DNA from: a virus
Length of the DNA: 24,729 nt
Virus record (IMG/VR): IMGVR_UViG_3300009376_000516
Span: 1-24,729 of that record
Strand: one strand, 5' to 3'
Shown here: piece by piece, positions 14,853-22,871 of the stretch
Position numbering within the stretch: position 1 is the stretch's first letter
Layout: every line of letters begins with the position of its first letter
The notes under the pieces: model-generated
The model's database searches: none
Told to the model about the DNA's origin: nothing
What the model saw: only the letters and a program-made list of their open reading frames with translations
Made by a program: the position numbers and the translations under genes

Positions 14853-15915
14853 TATTTCCCTTTCTAAAAACAAATACTGGTTCGGTCTTTATTCCTTTAC
14901 CAGCCACACTTGATAATATCAAATCTACAGTAGGTTCTTTTATAAACCCAATCTCACTTGATATATTTACGGTTTCTTTCTCTATGAATTTATATTTTGG
15001 TGTATTTGCAATGTTAATTAACATATAACCATTCTCTTTCAATCCATAATAACAATGTTCTATCGTCTTTCTTAAAAACCCATTAACCCATTCATCTTGA
15101 GTAGGAAACTTTTTAAAACTTTGTGTTGATTCATTCGAATATTTTTCGGTATCGAAATAAGGTGGTGAAGTAAAACATAAATCGATTGATTCTTTTTCTG
15201 GAATAAAATCTTCACTTCCTTGTTTATATATATCTATTTGTTTTCCCAAATATGAAAAATCTTTTTTCATTTTTAACAAACCTTCATATGTTTTAGTTGA
15301 AGGTTCTGTACCAATGTAATGTTTGGTATTTTTTGATGCTAAAAACCCAATCAATCTTCCACCCCAACCACAACTCATATCTCGTATCACTCCATCTCCA
15401 CCAAACTTCTCATAGATAACTTTTGCTGCACTTGGTCTGAAGTTACTTACTGCCTGAGAACCTTGATATAATTTTAATGATTGTCTAAAACGGTTTTCTG
15501 TAAATTTATTATTACCATGTTTTTCTTCATACTTCCAAGTTTTTTTAATTATAATCTTTAATAACTCATCATCATTAAAATATCCAATGGGTGGCATTTT
15601 AGAATTACCACATTTAACATCTACCCAATGAGGAAAATAGTTCCATGCCAATCTTAATCCATGCATTGTTTGTTGAATCTGATTATCTATGAAAATACTA
15701 TCCGTATCAAATTTTCTTAATGAGTTTATATGAGAGTTCTTTTCTTCTTCTCGTACTATATAATGTGGAAATCCCTTTTCTCTATAGTATTTAAAAATCC
15801 ATTTAATACCGTCTTCAATATCAATAGAATTTATATTGTGTGTAACTCTATGGTAATTTAATTCTAAATCATCTATATCCACAAACTTTTCTAATACATT
15901 ATAATCTACACCCAT
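14845..15915 (-). CDS. Putative SPPY-type DNA methyltransferase (second copy)
   Basis: 356 residues, ATG start. SAM motif I D-M-S-C-G-W-G-G-R-L (179-188) precedes S-P-P-Y-F (250-254). It shares motif order and several blocks with the enzyme at 3155-4363, so the two are diverged paralogues, probably amino-methyltransferases of the same family. The N-terminal 150 residues are less alike and may set specificity. It is the first methyltransferase of the modification cluster, just after the 5'-nuclease and small basic protein. Its stop codon overlaps the GTG start of the intein-bearing methyltransferase, implying co-translation. Target site unknown. Confidence 0.8.
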   Translation of the reverse strand: MGVDYNVLEKFVDIDDLELNYHRVTHNINSIDIEDGIKWIFKYYREKGFPHYIVREEEKNSHINSLRKFDTDSIFIDNQIQQTMHGLRLAWNYFPHWVDVKCGNSKMPPIGYFNDDELLKIIIKKTWKYEEKHGNNKFTENRFRQSLKLYQGSQAVSNFRPSAAKVIYEKFGGDGVIRDMSCGWGGRLIGFLASKNTKHYIGTEPSTKTYEGLLKMKKDFSYLGKQIDIYKQGSEDFIPEKESIDLCFTSPPYFDTEKYSNESTQSFKKFPTQDEWVNGFLRKTIEHCYYGLKENGYMLINIANTPKYKFIEKETVNISSEIGFIKEPTVDLILSSVAGKGIKTEPVFVFRKGNSG

Positions 15916-15917
15916 TA

Positions 15918-16106
15918 TTATATTTTTTCTTCGCCATACAGCCCGTTTCTTAAATTTTCTTCAATTTCTAATTGTCTTTTCTTTTTATACCGTTCTCTGG
16001 CCAATTTTCGCAATTTTTCCTTATTACGCTCATAGTGTTCCATTTGCCAGCGTTTCTGTGCATCGTGTTGTTCTTTTGTGGTAAAATATTTACGCTTTCT
16101 TCCCAT
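15918..16106 (-). CDS. Small basic protein, paralogue of the 9.8-kb one
   Basis: 62 residues, ATG start overlapping the end of the 5'-nuclease gene by 17 bases. The first two thirds are Lys/Arg-rich and predicted helical, with R-K-Y-F-T-T-K-E-Q at the start, shared with the 46-residue protein at 9811-9951; this copy has an extra acidic tail. No function is assigned to such proteins. The charge pattern suggests nucleic-acid binding, which is inference. Confidence 0.7.
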   Translation of the reverse strand: MGRKRKYFTTKEQHDAQKRWQMEHYERNKEKLRKLARERYKKKRQLEIEENLRNGLYGEEKI

Positions 16107-17154
16107 GACTCATTCTAGCGTATCTATTTAATTGAGTAAAATTTTGTGCCAACCAACCTTGTAAATTTGGTAAAGATGTAAATAATCTATCTTCCATAAA
16201 CATGGTTTCAAATTTATATTTTACTAATTCAGTAATTGGTTTCTCTATACCTGATAATATTTTCATTCTAGCATTTCCAGAAATATCTACATTTTTTAAC
16301 TGCATTAATTTATCATTAATTTCTAATTGTTCTTTACAAACAACAACACTCTCATATAACTTTAATTCATCTTTATGCTTTTCAGAATATTCAACAATTT
16401 CTTTCAATGTAACATGATTATCTTTATCTATTATATCTGGAAATCTCTTTTTAATCGTGGTTAATCCTGCACCCTTAACCCCAGGTATATTATCAGATTT
16501 ATCCCCTTCTAATATTCTGTATGTTAGGAAATTCTTTGATGGTATTCCATATTCTTCCATCAAGGATTCTCTATCGTAAGTTTTCTTTTTCGTGGGTGAA
16601 TATACTTTAATTCTGTGATTGACTAATTGTAGAAAGTCCTTGTCGGTAGACATTATAGTAATCTTACTTTCATCAAAAACTTGTTTAGATAAATAACCAA
16701 TAGTGTCATCGGCCTCAATATTATCTATTGATAAAGTAGAAACTGGTAATAATTCCAAATACTCAACAATTCTTTTGAGTTGCATAAGCATATTTTGCCG
16801 TTCTTCTTCTTGTGTATTAAAATCATACGCTCGAACAAGTTTTTTCTTAACTTTACGACCTGCCTTATACTCTGGAAATAACTTACGGCGGCGGGTGCTC
16901 CCACCCTTACCATCAAAAACTATAATGGCTCGGGTGGGATTAAATAGATGAATTGCGTAACCTATACTTTTCAGAAAGCCAACTATTCCCCCAATGTGAA
17001 CACCGTCATCATTGAGAGTTGGCATAACACTAAATACTCGTATAAAAGTATTTAGGCCATCTATGATTAGTACTTTATCATTGAAGTGACCATCATCTAA
17101 TTTACCGCCTTTTTTCTTAATTTCCTCAAGTATACTAAAATATCGATTATTCAT
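16090..17154 (-). CDS. rnh: 5'-3' exonuclease / flap endonuclease, T4 RNase H-like
   Basis: 354 residues, a little longer than T4 RNase H (305). The metal-binding acidic residues of the FEN family can be read: D32 (I-I-D-G-L-N), D81 (F-D-G-K), E147/D149/D150 (I-E-A-D-D), D171/D173 (T-D-K-D-F) and D218/D221 in G-D-K-S-D-N-I-P-G-V-K-G-A-G, the helix-hairpin-helix region. The enzyme removes RNA primers and flaps from Okazaki fragments. It overlaps the RecA-like gene by 8 bases and lies two genes after the gp32-like SSB, with which T4 RNase H works. A DNA polymerase I 5'-nuclease domain has the same motifs, but the neighbours favour the phage enzyme. Confidence 0.92.
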   Translation of the reverse strand: MNNRYFSILEEIKKKGGKLDDGHFNDKVLIIDGLNTFIRVFSVMPTLNDDGVHIGGIVGFLKSIGYAIHLFNPTRAIIVFDGKGGSTRRRKLFPEYKAGRKVKKKLVRAYDFNTQEEERQNMLMQLKRIVEYLELLPVSTLSIDNIEADDTIGYLSKQVFDESKITIMSTDKDFLQLVNHRIKVYSPTKKKTYDRESLMEEYGIPSKNFLTYRILEGDKSDNIPGVKGAGLTTIKKRFPDIIDKDNHVTLKEIVEYSEKHKDELKLYESVVVCKEQLEINDKLMQLKNVDISGNARMKILSGIEKPITELVKYKFETMFMEDRLFTSLPNLQGWLAQNFTQLNRYARMSHGKKA

Positions 17155-18244
17155 CTCCCTCTACTTCTTCTTTTACGAGTTCAGATTCGTCCATATCTTT
17201 TATATCATACTTAAGAATTACTTTTTCACAAATTCTATCATAAACTTCATCCTTCAAAGAATTTTCTTCTAATATTTTAAGAAAATCTTTAGATTGAAAT
17301 TTATATTCTTCACCTGCAACATCGGTATATGTATACCAAGCTCCTGCAGACTTTACCAACTTATGTTTTTTCATTACTTCTAACCAAGAACCCACATCAT
17401 CAATTCCACTTTCAAAATATAGTGGGAATTCGGCATGTCTTAATGGTGGCCCAAGTCTATTCTTAACAACTTGTGCCTGTATTGTCATTCCCAATACATT
17501 TTTCTTGGTATCTGTTATTCTACCTTTATTCTTTAATCGAATACGAGTAGAAGCGTGAAAAGGAAGAGCTTTCCCACCTGAAGTTGTCCAAGGATCTCCG
17601 AACATTACTCCAAGTTTCGTCCTTAGTTGATTTGTAAAGACAAGTGCTATTCTTTGACGACCAATCAACTGGGTAATCTTTCTCATAGCTTTTGATATAA
17701 TAATCGCTTTGGAAGTTGCCCATCCGTCTTTTTCGAAATCTGCGTCTATCTCTACTTGTGTGGAAGCAGCAGCCAAACTATCAACTAATATTGTAACCAA
17801 CCTATCCTTTTCAGCCTCTCTCACCTTAAGAACAATCTCCTCGATTGCCTGGAAAATTTCTTCTACAGTTTGTAATTGTAAGTAAAGTAACTGTGCCGTA
17901 TCTATACCCAATACTTTTAAAAACTCCTCACTAACGGCATTCTCTGTATCGATATATACAGCAACTCCGCCTTTCTTTTGGGTTTCTGCAAGTATGTGAG
18001 CACCGATTAAAGATTTACCACTTGATTCTAAACCATTAATTTCAGTAATACGACCTACCGCAATACCACCATTTGGTTTATTAGCAATTGCCAAATCCAA
18101 CATAGTCGAACCTGTCGAAATAAATTCTTTAATATCTGTGGGTGTTGCATCATGCCCGTCCAAGAAATATGCTACTTTCATATCCTTGAACTGTTTATTT
18201 AAACTATCGGCTAATACATTTGCCAATTCGTCTCTAACTGACAT
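17147..18244 (-). CDS. uvsX: RecA/UvsX recombinase
   Basis: 365 residues, like RecA (353) and T4 UvsX (391). Walker A G-L-E-S-S-G-K-S is at 71-78, the catalytic glutamate E101 follows Y-I-D-T, and Walker B I-L-V-D-S is at 152-156. The L2 DNA-binding loop lies in the N-Q-L-R-T...T-S-G-G-K-A-L segment (about 205-230). The E-S-S-G-K motif and T-S-G-G-K-A-L are closer to bacterial RecA than to T4 UvsX. The C-terminus is acidic, as in RecA. It catalyses strand exchange for recombination-dependent replication. The ATG follows a GGAG site. No UvsY or UvsW is visible in the window. Confidence 0.93.
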   Translation of the reverse strand: MSVRDELANVLADSLNKQFKDMKVAYFLDGHDATPTDIKEFISTGSTMLDLAIANKPNGGIAVGRITEINGLESSGKSLIGAHILAETQKKGGVAVYIDTENAVSEEFLKVLGIDTAQLLYLQLQTVEEIFQAIEEIVLKVREAEKDRLVTILVDSLAAASTQVEIDADFEKDGWATSKAIIISKAMRKITQLIGRQRIALVFTNQLRTKLGVMFGDPWTTSGGKALPFHASTRIRLKNKGRITDTKKNVLGMTIQAQVVKNRLGPPLRHAEFPLYFESGIDDVGSWLEVMKKHKLVKSAGAWYTYTDVAGEEYKFQSKDFLKILEENSLKDEVYDRICEKVILKYDIKDMDESELVKEEVEGDE

Positions 18245-18261
18245 AGTTTCTCCAATTAGTT

Positions 18262-19023
18262 TTACTTATCAAAAAGTTCGTTAAAGGCCTCTGAAACATT
18301 CTCTACACTCTTAGCAGATTCTACGGATTGTGCCGTAGTTACTGAGTCAGTAGTGTTTTCTACTGTTTCCTCTTCTCGTCCTTCCAACCAATTATTCAGA
18401 ATCTCCGTAAGTTCATCATAAGTTTTTTCCTGATAAATCTCAGTAATATCCTTTTGGGTATCTGCTACCTTTTCAAGAATATTCTTATCTTCACTTATTG
18501 GTGTCTGTAGTGGTTTAACTCGGATTGCGGTAGATGGAAACGATGCTCCTGTTTCTTCTGCAGTCTTAAATTCAACTGTAACATCACGACCACTTACTGG
18601 GTCTGTAATATCACCATAGTCTGGATCTGCGATAACAGAAAGTATCTCTTGATAAACTGTCTTACCAAAACCCCAAAACTTTGTACCTTGTGATTCTTCA
18701 CCACGAACAATCACTGGTGCAAAAGTTCTCATTTTGGCTTCGAGTTTTTTACCAAGACGATAATCATCACGATTACCTGATGCCTTTAGTTTCTGTGCGA
18801 ACTCCTCAATAGGGTCTGGACGACCAAAACTAATTGGGGATAAATAGGATTTGCCTCCCAAATCATAATGGAAAAACAATTCAATGAACGGATTATCCTT
18901 ATTGAATTTATAAGGTACTAATCTAATTTGTTGTGTTCCTGGTTGTGGTTTCCAAAGATTTGAAGTTCTTTGTGTTGATGTTTGTAACTGATTTAAACGT
19001 CGCTTGACTTTATCTAAGTCCAT
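18262..19023 (-). CDS. 32: Single-stranded DNA-binding protein, gp32-like
   Basis: 253 residues (T4 gp32 has 301). The N-terminal basic region K-V-K-R-R-L-N-Q-L resembles the cooperativity (LAST-type) segment. The core has R-L-V-P-Y-K, F-F-H-Y-D-L, A-P-V-I-V-R-G and K-F-W-G-F-G-K, matching the OB-fold of marine T4-like gp32. The last 50 residues are acidic and Ser/Thr-rich, as in the gp32 protein-interaction tail. There are no cysteines, so the T4 zinc finger is missing. It coats single strands and recruits helicase loader, recombinase and RNase H. It is first of the SSB-recombinase-nuclease set and has a long structured leader. Confidence 0.85.
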   Translation of the reverse strand: MDLDKVKRRLNQLQTSTQRTSNLWKPQPGTQQIRLVPYKFNKDNPFIELFFHYDLGGKSYLSPISFGRPDPIEEFAQKLKASGNRDDYRLGKKLEAKMRTFAPVIVRGEESQGTKFWGFGKTVYQEILSVIADPDYGDITDPVSGRDVTVEFKTAEETGASFPSTAIRVKPLQTPISEDKNILEKVADTQKDITEIYQEKTYDELTEILNNWLEGREEETVENTTDSVTTAQSVESAKSVENVSEAFNELFDK

Positions 19024-19127
19024 TTGTTAATCTCCTATATGTATGTTTTATTTATTATTTTATATTTGTCAATGGTAATTCGTAATAACGAAGTAACCAT
19101 ATTCACATATAAATATCATGTATATTA
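19024..19127 (-). promoter_or_regulatory. 104-base gp32 leader with hairpin (19072-19100), a candidate autoregulatory operator
   Basis: An imperfect hairpin spans 19072-19100: outer stem ATGGT with ACCAT, inner stem TTCGT with ACGAA, and a four-base AATA loop, interrupted by a small asymmetric internal loop. On the mRNA the hairpin is followed by about 40 unstructured A/U bases and then an AGGAG ribosome binding site 7-8 bases before the ATG. T4 gp32 represses its own translation by binding cooperatively to an A/U-rich leader downstream of a folded element, so the layout fits. The hairpin lacks a T-run on either side, so a terminator is less likely. No promoter could be recognised with confidence. 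Confidence 0.5.
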
Positions 19128-19976
19128 TTAAAATACATTTATTTTTTTACTATTTTCGATAATTTTTAAGGCATACTCTAAATTGAATCGGCCTGCCTTC
19201 GGCGTACCATCAACCTTTGCATCCGACTCTCCTAATGGTTTCAACCATAAGAAACCATCACAATTTTTAATCTCTGTATTCAATGTAGGATACTCTCCTA
19301 TTGCTATATTTGTAGGATTGTATATATTTCCTGTATATCCTAGCCCATTTCTTGAAGTATCTATAACAAAATTCTTACCAATGTAATTACTTATCTCTGA
19401 ACCATATTCTACACACGAATCTGTATCTACAAAGTTACAACAATTCAATGTAAATCCTTCATATGGTATTTTTTTAAACCTTTTTAGTAACGAACATACT
19501 TCACTTACTTTCAACCAGTTTGGATGCCCACTATCTATATAAGTTTTAGCATTTGTTTTACTTAATAATTTAAGTGAAGTTTGCATCAACTTTATTCGTT
19601 GTTGTGATTTTTTCTTAGTTAGTTTAACACCATCACACAATGCATCTGGTTCGTATATTATTATTGGTGAATGATTTCCAATTCCTTCAATAACCTCATT
19701 TATAAATTTTAAATAAGACTCTTCATCTTTTTCTCCACCCATAGAATGTCTTCCACTAATATCTCTATTCGGAATAGAATAGATTACAAATACAACTGTT
19801 TTATTTTTTGCTCTCTTTAACAACCGATGAACTCGTGAAGGCACACGTTTTAATTTATGGTATCTATCTCTACCCAACCAAATAGCCATCGGTTGAGAAT
19901 AGATTTTTCCCAAATCTCCGTGTTCTTTAACTAAGTTCTGATGTTGTATGTAATCAGGATAAAATAAATCCGTCAA
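19128..19976 (-). CDS. Glycoside hydrolase family 6 (cellulase-type) protein
   Basis: 282 residues, TTG start with AGGA just upstream. GH6 enzymes hydrolyse beta-1,4-glucans with inversion. Family motifs appear in order: V-F-V-I-Y-S-I-P-N-R-D (D72), I-I-I-Y-E-P-D-A-L (D111, the general acid), Y-I-D-S-G-H-P-N-W-L (146-155), G-F-T-L-N-C-C-N-F, F-V-I-D-T-S-R-N-G (203-211), and L-W-L-K-P-L-G-E-S-D (243-252) followed by A-G-R-F-N-L-E-Y. D72, D111 and D252 correspond to the catalytic aspartates of Trichoderma Cel6A (D175, D221, D401). There is no signal peptide or cellulose-binding domain, so it would stay inside the cell until lysis. It sits directly upstream of gp32. Activity on a host or algal polysaccharide is inference. 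Confidence 0.9.
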   Translation of the reverse strand: MTDLFYPDYIQHQNLVKEHGDLGKIYSQPMAIWLGRDRYHKLKRVPSRVHRLLKRAKNKTVVFVIYSIPNRDISGRHSMGGEKDEESYLKFINEVIEGIGNHSPIIIYEPDALCDGVKLTKKKSQQRIKLMQTSLKLLSKTNAKTYIDSGHPNWLKVSEVCSLLKRFKKIPYEGFTLNCCNFVDTDSCVEYGSEISNYIGKNFVIDTSRNGLGYTGNIYNPTNIAIGEYPTLNTEIKNCDGFLWLKPLGESDAKVDGTPKAGRFNLEYALKIIENSKKINVF

Positions 19977-19988
19977 AATTCCTATAAC

Positions 19989-20402
19989 CTATTCTGTTGT
20001 TCCCCATTCTGTAATATTCACTATCTTATAAATTTTTGTTTTTATTCTCACTAAACCTTTTTCATTATTTAATAAAATTGAATTTCTATAATTCTCCCAA
20101 GGTACAATATAAGTTTTATCTAAAACTCCATCATTTAATTCTCTAATGATATCGTTCAATGCATTGATTGTATAAAGTGTATTGGTTTGTTTCTTTCTAT
20201 GTAGAGAAATTGTATCTGGAATACCTTCCATAAAATTATCATCGTATTCTACATTATATGTACATACTAATTGATTTTTATCCTCTTCATTCTGAAATAC
20301 ATATATTTTATCATACATTATAGTATTACACGAAATAATAATATCAATTATTTCATTTAAATCGTTTATATTAGTAAATGTGCAAAGTAATTGTGTTCTC
20401 AT
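19989..20402 (-). CDS. Conserved phage protein of unknown function
   Basis: 137 residues, ATG start overlapping the stop of the 688-residue gene. The N-terminus M-R-T-Q-L-L-C-T-F and the central S-L-H-R-K-K-Q-T-N-T-L-Y-T-I-N-A-L-N look like a protein I associate with marine T4-like phages near gp32, with no known role. It is mixed alpha/beta with no membrane segment or catalytic motif. I infer a soluble replication-associated or regulatory protein, without evidence for a specific function. Confidence 0.65.
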   Translation of the reverse strand: MRTQLLCTFTNINDLNEIIDIIISCNTIMYDKIYVFQNEEDKNQLVCTYNVEYDDNFMEGIPDTISLHRKKQTNTLYTINALNDIIRELNDGVLDKTYIVPWENYRNSILLNNEKGLVRIKTKIYKIVNITEWGTTE

Positions 20403-22468
20403 TATGATTTACTCCCTAAACAATTTTCCATATCTGTTCCTAAACTACCTGCAATTTTACTTAAATCTCCAGCAGTTCTCCAAGTATCATTTCCTAACTC
20501 TATTTCTTTACCCTCTCCAGTTACAAACATAAGTTTTTGTGTTCCTGGTTTTATTCTCATATTTTTTTCTAAATGGTCACTTAATTTTCCTTTACCATCC
20601 CATTCTGACAATTTAGCTAAACAATCTTTAAAGGTCTTTGTAGTAAATGTTTTATCTCCTATTTCAATTATTTTTCTACCTTCATCTGTACCATCAGCAT
20701 ATCTATCCCAATGCATTCTTTTCATAAATGCTTTATTAACCGTTCTTTCGTGAGGCCCTGCTTCATTTTCATATTTCTCTCTCGCCTCTTCTTCACTCAT
20801 ACCCTGTTCCATATAATATGAAACATCTAATTCTACAGTACTTCTATGTACTTCAGCGTGTGATTCACTTATGGCATCATCTCTATCATTTTTACTTTTT
20901 TCAAGTTTTTCTAAAGCTTTATTGTTATAAATATCTAAACAATCTTTAGCTGATAATCCACCGCCCCCAATACCACCATTAAGAGTAGCTGCTAGTTTGG
21001 CTGCCTCTTCAACGGATAGTTCTGGATTTTTCTTCATCTCTCTGTTCATTACTTCTCTAACTTTAGATGTAGTTCGTGATATTTTCATCACAAGTTTATT
21101 TGCAGCTTGTTTTTGTGAATCATTAATCTCATCAATAGGTGGTTTTCCCGTAACATCAAAAGCACATTCAACTACGTGTTCATCATTTTTTATATCATAG
21201 CCTTTACTTTCTATACAATCTTTAATAGTTGGTGATTGTCTTGCTTTATTAATGTATTTATCTGTTGATGGTTCATAAATACCTCTACCTGTAAGAGCTT
21301 TTGTTGCTACTTTTGTCAGAGGAGCGTTATTTAATTCTTCTCTATTTTCATCAATTAGTTTTCTATTTCTTGTTGTATACGTTTTATTAAACTCTACGGC
21401 ATCAGCTACACTATCTTCAACCTGTTTTGCCAAAGCTTCAGCATTAGCACCTTCAACTTTTGATGCCTTTATAACTTCTGATGCTGATTTTACAGTTGCG
21501 TTTGAAAATGCATCAGAAAGTGATTGTTTATTAGATGAGTATACAACTCGAATTCTACCTTTACTATCAGTATATACCATAGCAGTATCACCATCACCCT
21601 CTGTTCCTGTAGATGAAGTTGCCATTTTTTGAAATGCTTTTAATTCGGCCTGATAATGTTTTCTTTCTTCGGGAGTTTTTGCTTCTTTTAGTTTTGTGAT
21701 TAAAAGATTTTGTGTTGTTTGAGTAGCTTCTTTTGTAAAAGTAACATTTAGAGGATATGGTTCTGGTTGTTCTTCTGCCATATCAAACCCATTCTTTTTA
21801 TCCCTAAGAATTTTCACCGCACTTAATCCAGATAATGTTGTATTAATTAAATTTTTTGCCTTTTGTGGTTTATCTATTTGTTTTATTATTCTTTCAGCTT
21901 CGTTTGGTTCATCCTTATAAAGTTCTCTAATATGATCTAAAACTCTTTCTTTATGTTTTTCAGGTGTATCTTTTGGATGTTTCAATGCTATTTCTCTTGA
22001 AATAGTTGCTAATTCTTCTCGTTGAGTTGTAGTTGAACCACCTTTACCTTTACGTTTTCTTGACAGTGCCCCTTTTCTATTTTCTGTTAAATCTTCCTCT
22101 GCCCGTTCAGGAGATGTTTCTTCAAAATCACCACCACCTAATTTTTCAGCTATTTCTTCTTCTGAATCCTTTTCAAAATCTGGTTCATATGAAGGTTTTT
22201 CTTTTTTTGGTTCTTTTTCAGGAGGAGTTCCATCTGAACCATACGGTAATCCCACTCTACCCAAAGCCCTATTTTTAGAATTATCTACATATTTTTTCTC
22301 TTCCGATAAATTATATAACAATTCAGTTATAACTTCTTCATCCCAATTAAAATCTTTCAAAATTTCTCTTAATTGGTATTGGTGTTCGGCATTCTTAGGA
22401 TTGGGTGTTCTGTTAGAACCAACTTTTCCTTTCCAAATTTCAAATATTTTATTTAAATCTGTAATCAT
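20402..22468 (-). CDS. Large phage protein of unknown function
   Basis: 688 residues, ATG start. The N-terminus carries T-P-N-P-K-N-A-E-H-Q-Y-Q-L followed by a short helical segment, a pattern that recurs at the N-termini of other marine-phage proteins. Residues 75-150 are very rich in Glu, Lys, Pro and Gly and probably disordered. The rest is helical and charged, with a Gly-rich turn (498-504). Three K-D-C-(I/L) motifs (416-419, 508-511, 614-617) and two further cysteines are evenly spread over the C-terminal half. The C-terminal 100 residues look like a separate domain. No enzyme motif is visible. It could be a scaffold, an internal virion protein or a replication accessory. It overlaps both neighbouring genes. 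Confidence 0.65.
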   Translation of the reverse strand: MITDLNKIFEIWKGKVGSNRTPNPKNAEHQYQLREILKDFNWDEEVITELLYNLSEEKKYVDNSKNRALGRVGLPYGSDGTPPEKEPKKEKPSYEPDFEKDSEEEIAEKLGGGDFEETSPERAEEDLTENRKGALSRKRKGKGGSTTTQREELATISREIALKHPKDTPEKHKERVLDHIRELYKDEPNEAERIIKQIDKPQKAKNLINTTLSGLSAVKILRDKKNGFDMAEEQPEPYPLNVTFTKEATQTTQNLLITKLKEAKTPEERKHYQAELKAFQKMATSSTGTEGDGDTAMVYTDSKGRIRVVYSSNKQSLSDAFSNATVKSASEVIKASKVEGANAEALAKQVEDSVADAVEFNKTYTTRNRKLIDENREELNNAPLTKVATKALTGRGIYEPSTDKYINKARQSPTIKDCIESKGYDIKNDEHVVECAFDVTGKPPIDEINDSQKQAANKLVMKISRTTSKVREVMNREMKKNPELSVEEAAKLAATLNGGIGGGGLSAKDCLDIYNNKALEKLEKSKNDRDDAISESHAEVHRSTVELDVSYYMEQGMSEEEAREKYENEAGPHERTVNKAFMKRMHWDRYADGTDEGRKIIEIGDKTFTTKTFKDCLAKLSEWDGKGKLSDHLEKNMRIKPGTQKLMFVTGEGKEIELGNDTWRTAGDLSKIAGSLGTDMENCLGSKS

Positions 22469-22869
22469 TTTTGTTTCTCAATAGTTTCTTTAACCCACTT
22501 ATTTATTGGAGTTGGTAAATTATCAATATCAAAATATCCCCAATCTGAATGTTCGTGGTTTATTCGTGGAATAACTTTTTGATTTCCTTTAACTATATAT
22601 AAATAAAATTTTCCACCATTATCTTTCTTATAAGTGTTTGCTAATTCTGGAACACCATTTAATGCTATTTGTGTTTCTTCTGTAAATTCTCTAATTGCAC
22701 CAAGTAATGGTTCTTCCCCCTTTTGTATGTGTCCTTTAGGAATATGCCATTTACCCGAATTTGAACTCAAACATAATAATACTGTATCAAAACAATAATA
22801 CAAAACTCCCCCAACATCATTGGAGTCATTTTCGTCTCTTTCAAATAATAAATCTTTTAATTTAATCAT
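22465..22869 (-). CDS. Nudix hydrolase
   Basis: 134 residues from the ATG at 22869, which is preceded by AGGTGG; an in-frame GTG at 22878 would add three residues but has no ribosome binding site. The Nudix box is G-x5-E-x7-R-E-F-T-E-E-T-Q-I, with the usual glycine of the R-E-U-x-E-E-x-G-U core replaced by Gln; the metal-binding R-E and E-E glutamates are intact. The preceding W-H-I-P-K-G-H is typical. Nudix enzymes cleave nucleoside diphosphates linked to other groups. Substrate unknown: damaged dNTPs, Ap4A or NAD-related compounds are possible. It overlaps the 688-residue gene by 4 bases. Confidence 0.88.
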   Translation of the reverse strand: MIKLKDLLFERDENDSNDVGGVLYYCFDTVLLCLSSNSGKWHIPKGHIQKGEEPLLGAIREFTEETQIALNGVPELANTYKKDNGGKFYLYIVKGNQKVIPRINHEHSDWGYFDIDNLPTPINKWVKETIEKQK

Positions 22870-22871
22870 AT

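Noticed and set aside
16725-16916. 63-codon minus-strand frame inside the 5'-nuclease gene
   Set aside because: It is an overlapping frame of a gene with clear FEN motifs and shows no family features of its own.
17526-17723. 65-codon minus-strand frame inside the RecA-like gene
   Set aside because: It overlaps the conserved recombinase core in another frame and has no independent support.
19108-19115. TATAAATA on the plus strand
   Set aside because: It would drive transcription rightward, where no plus-strand gene exists.
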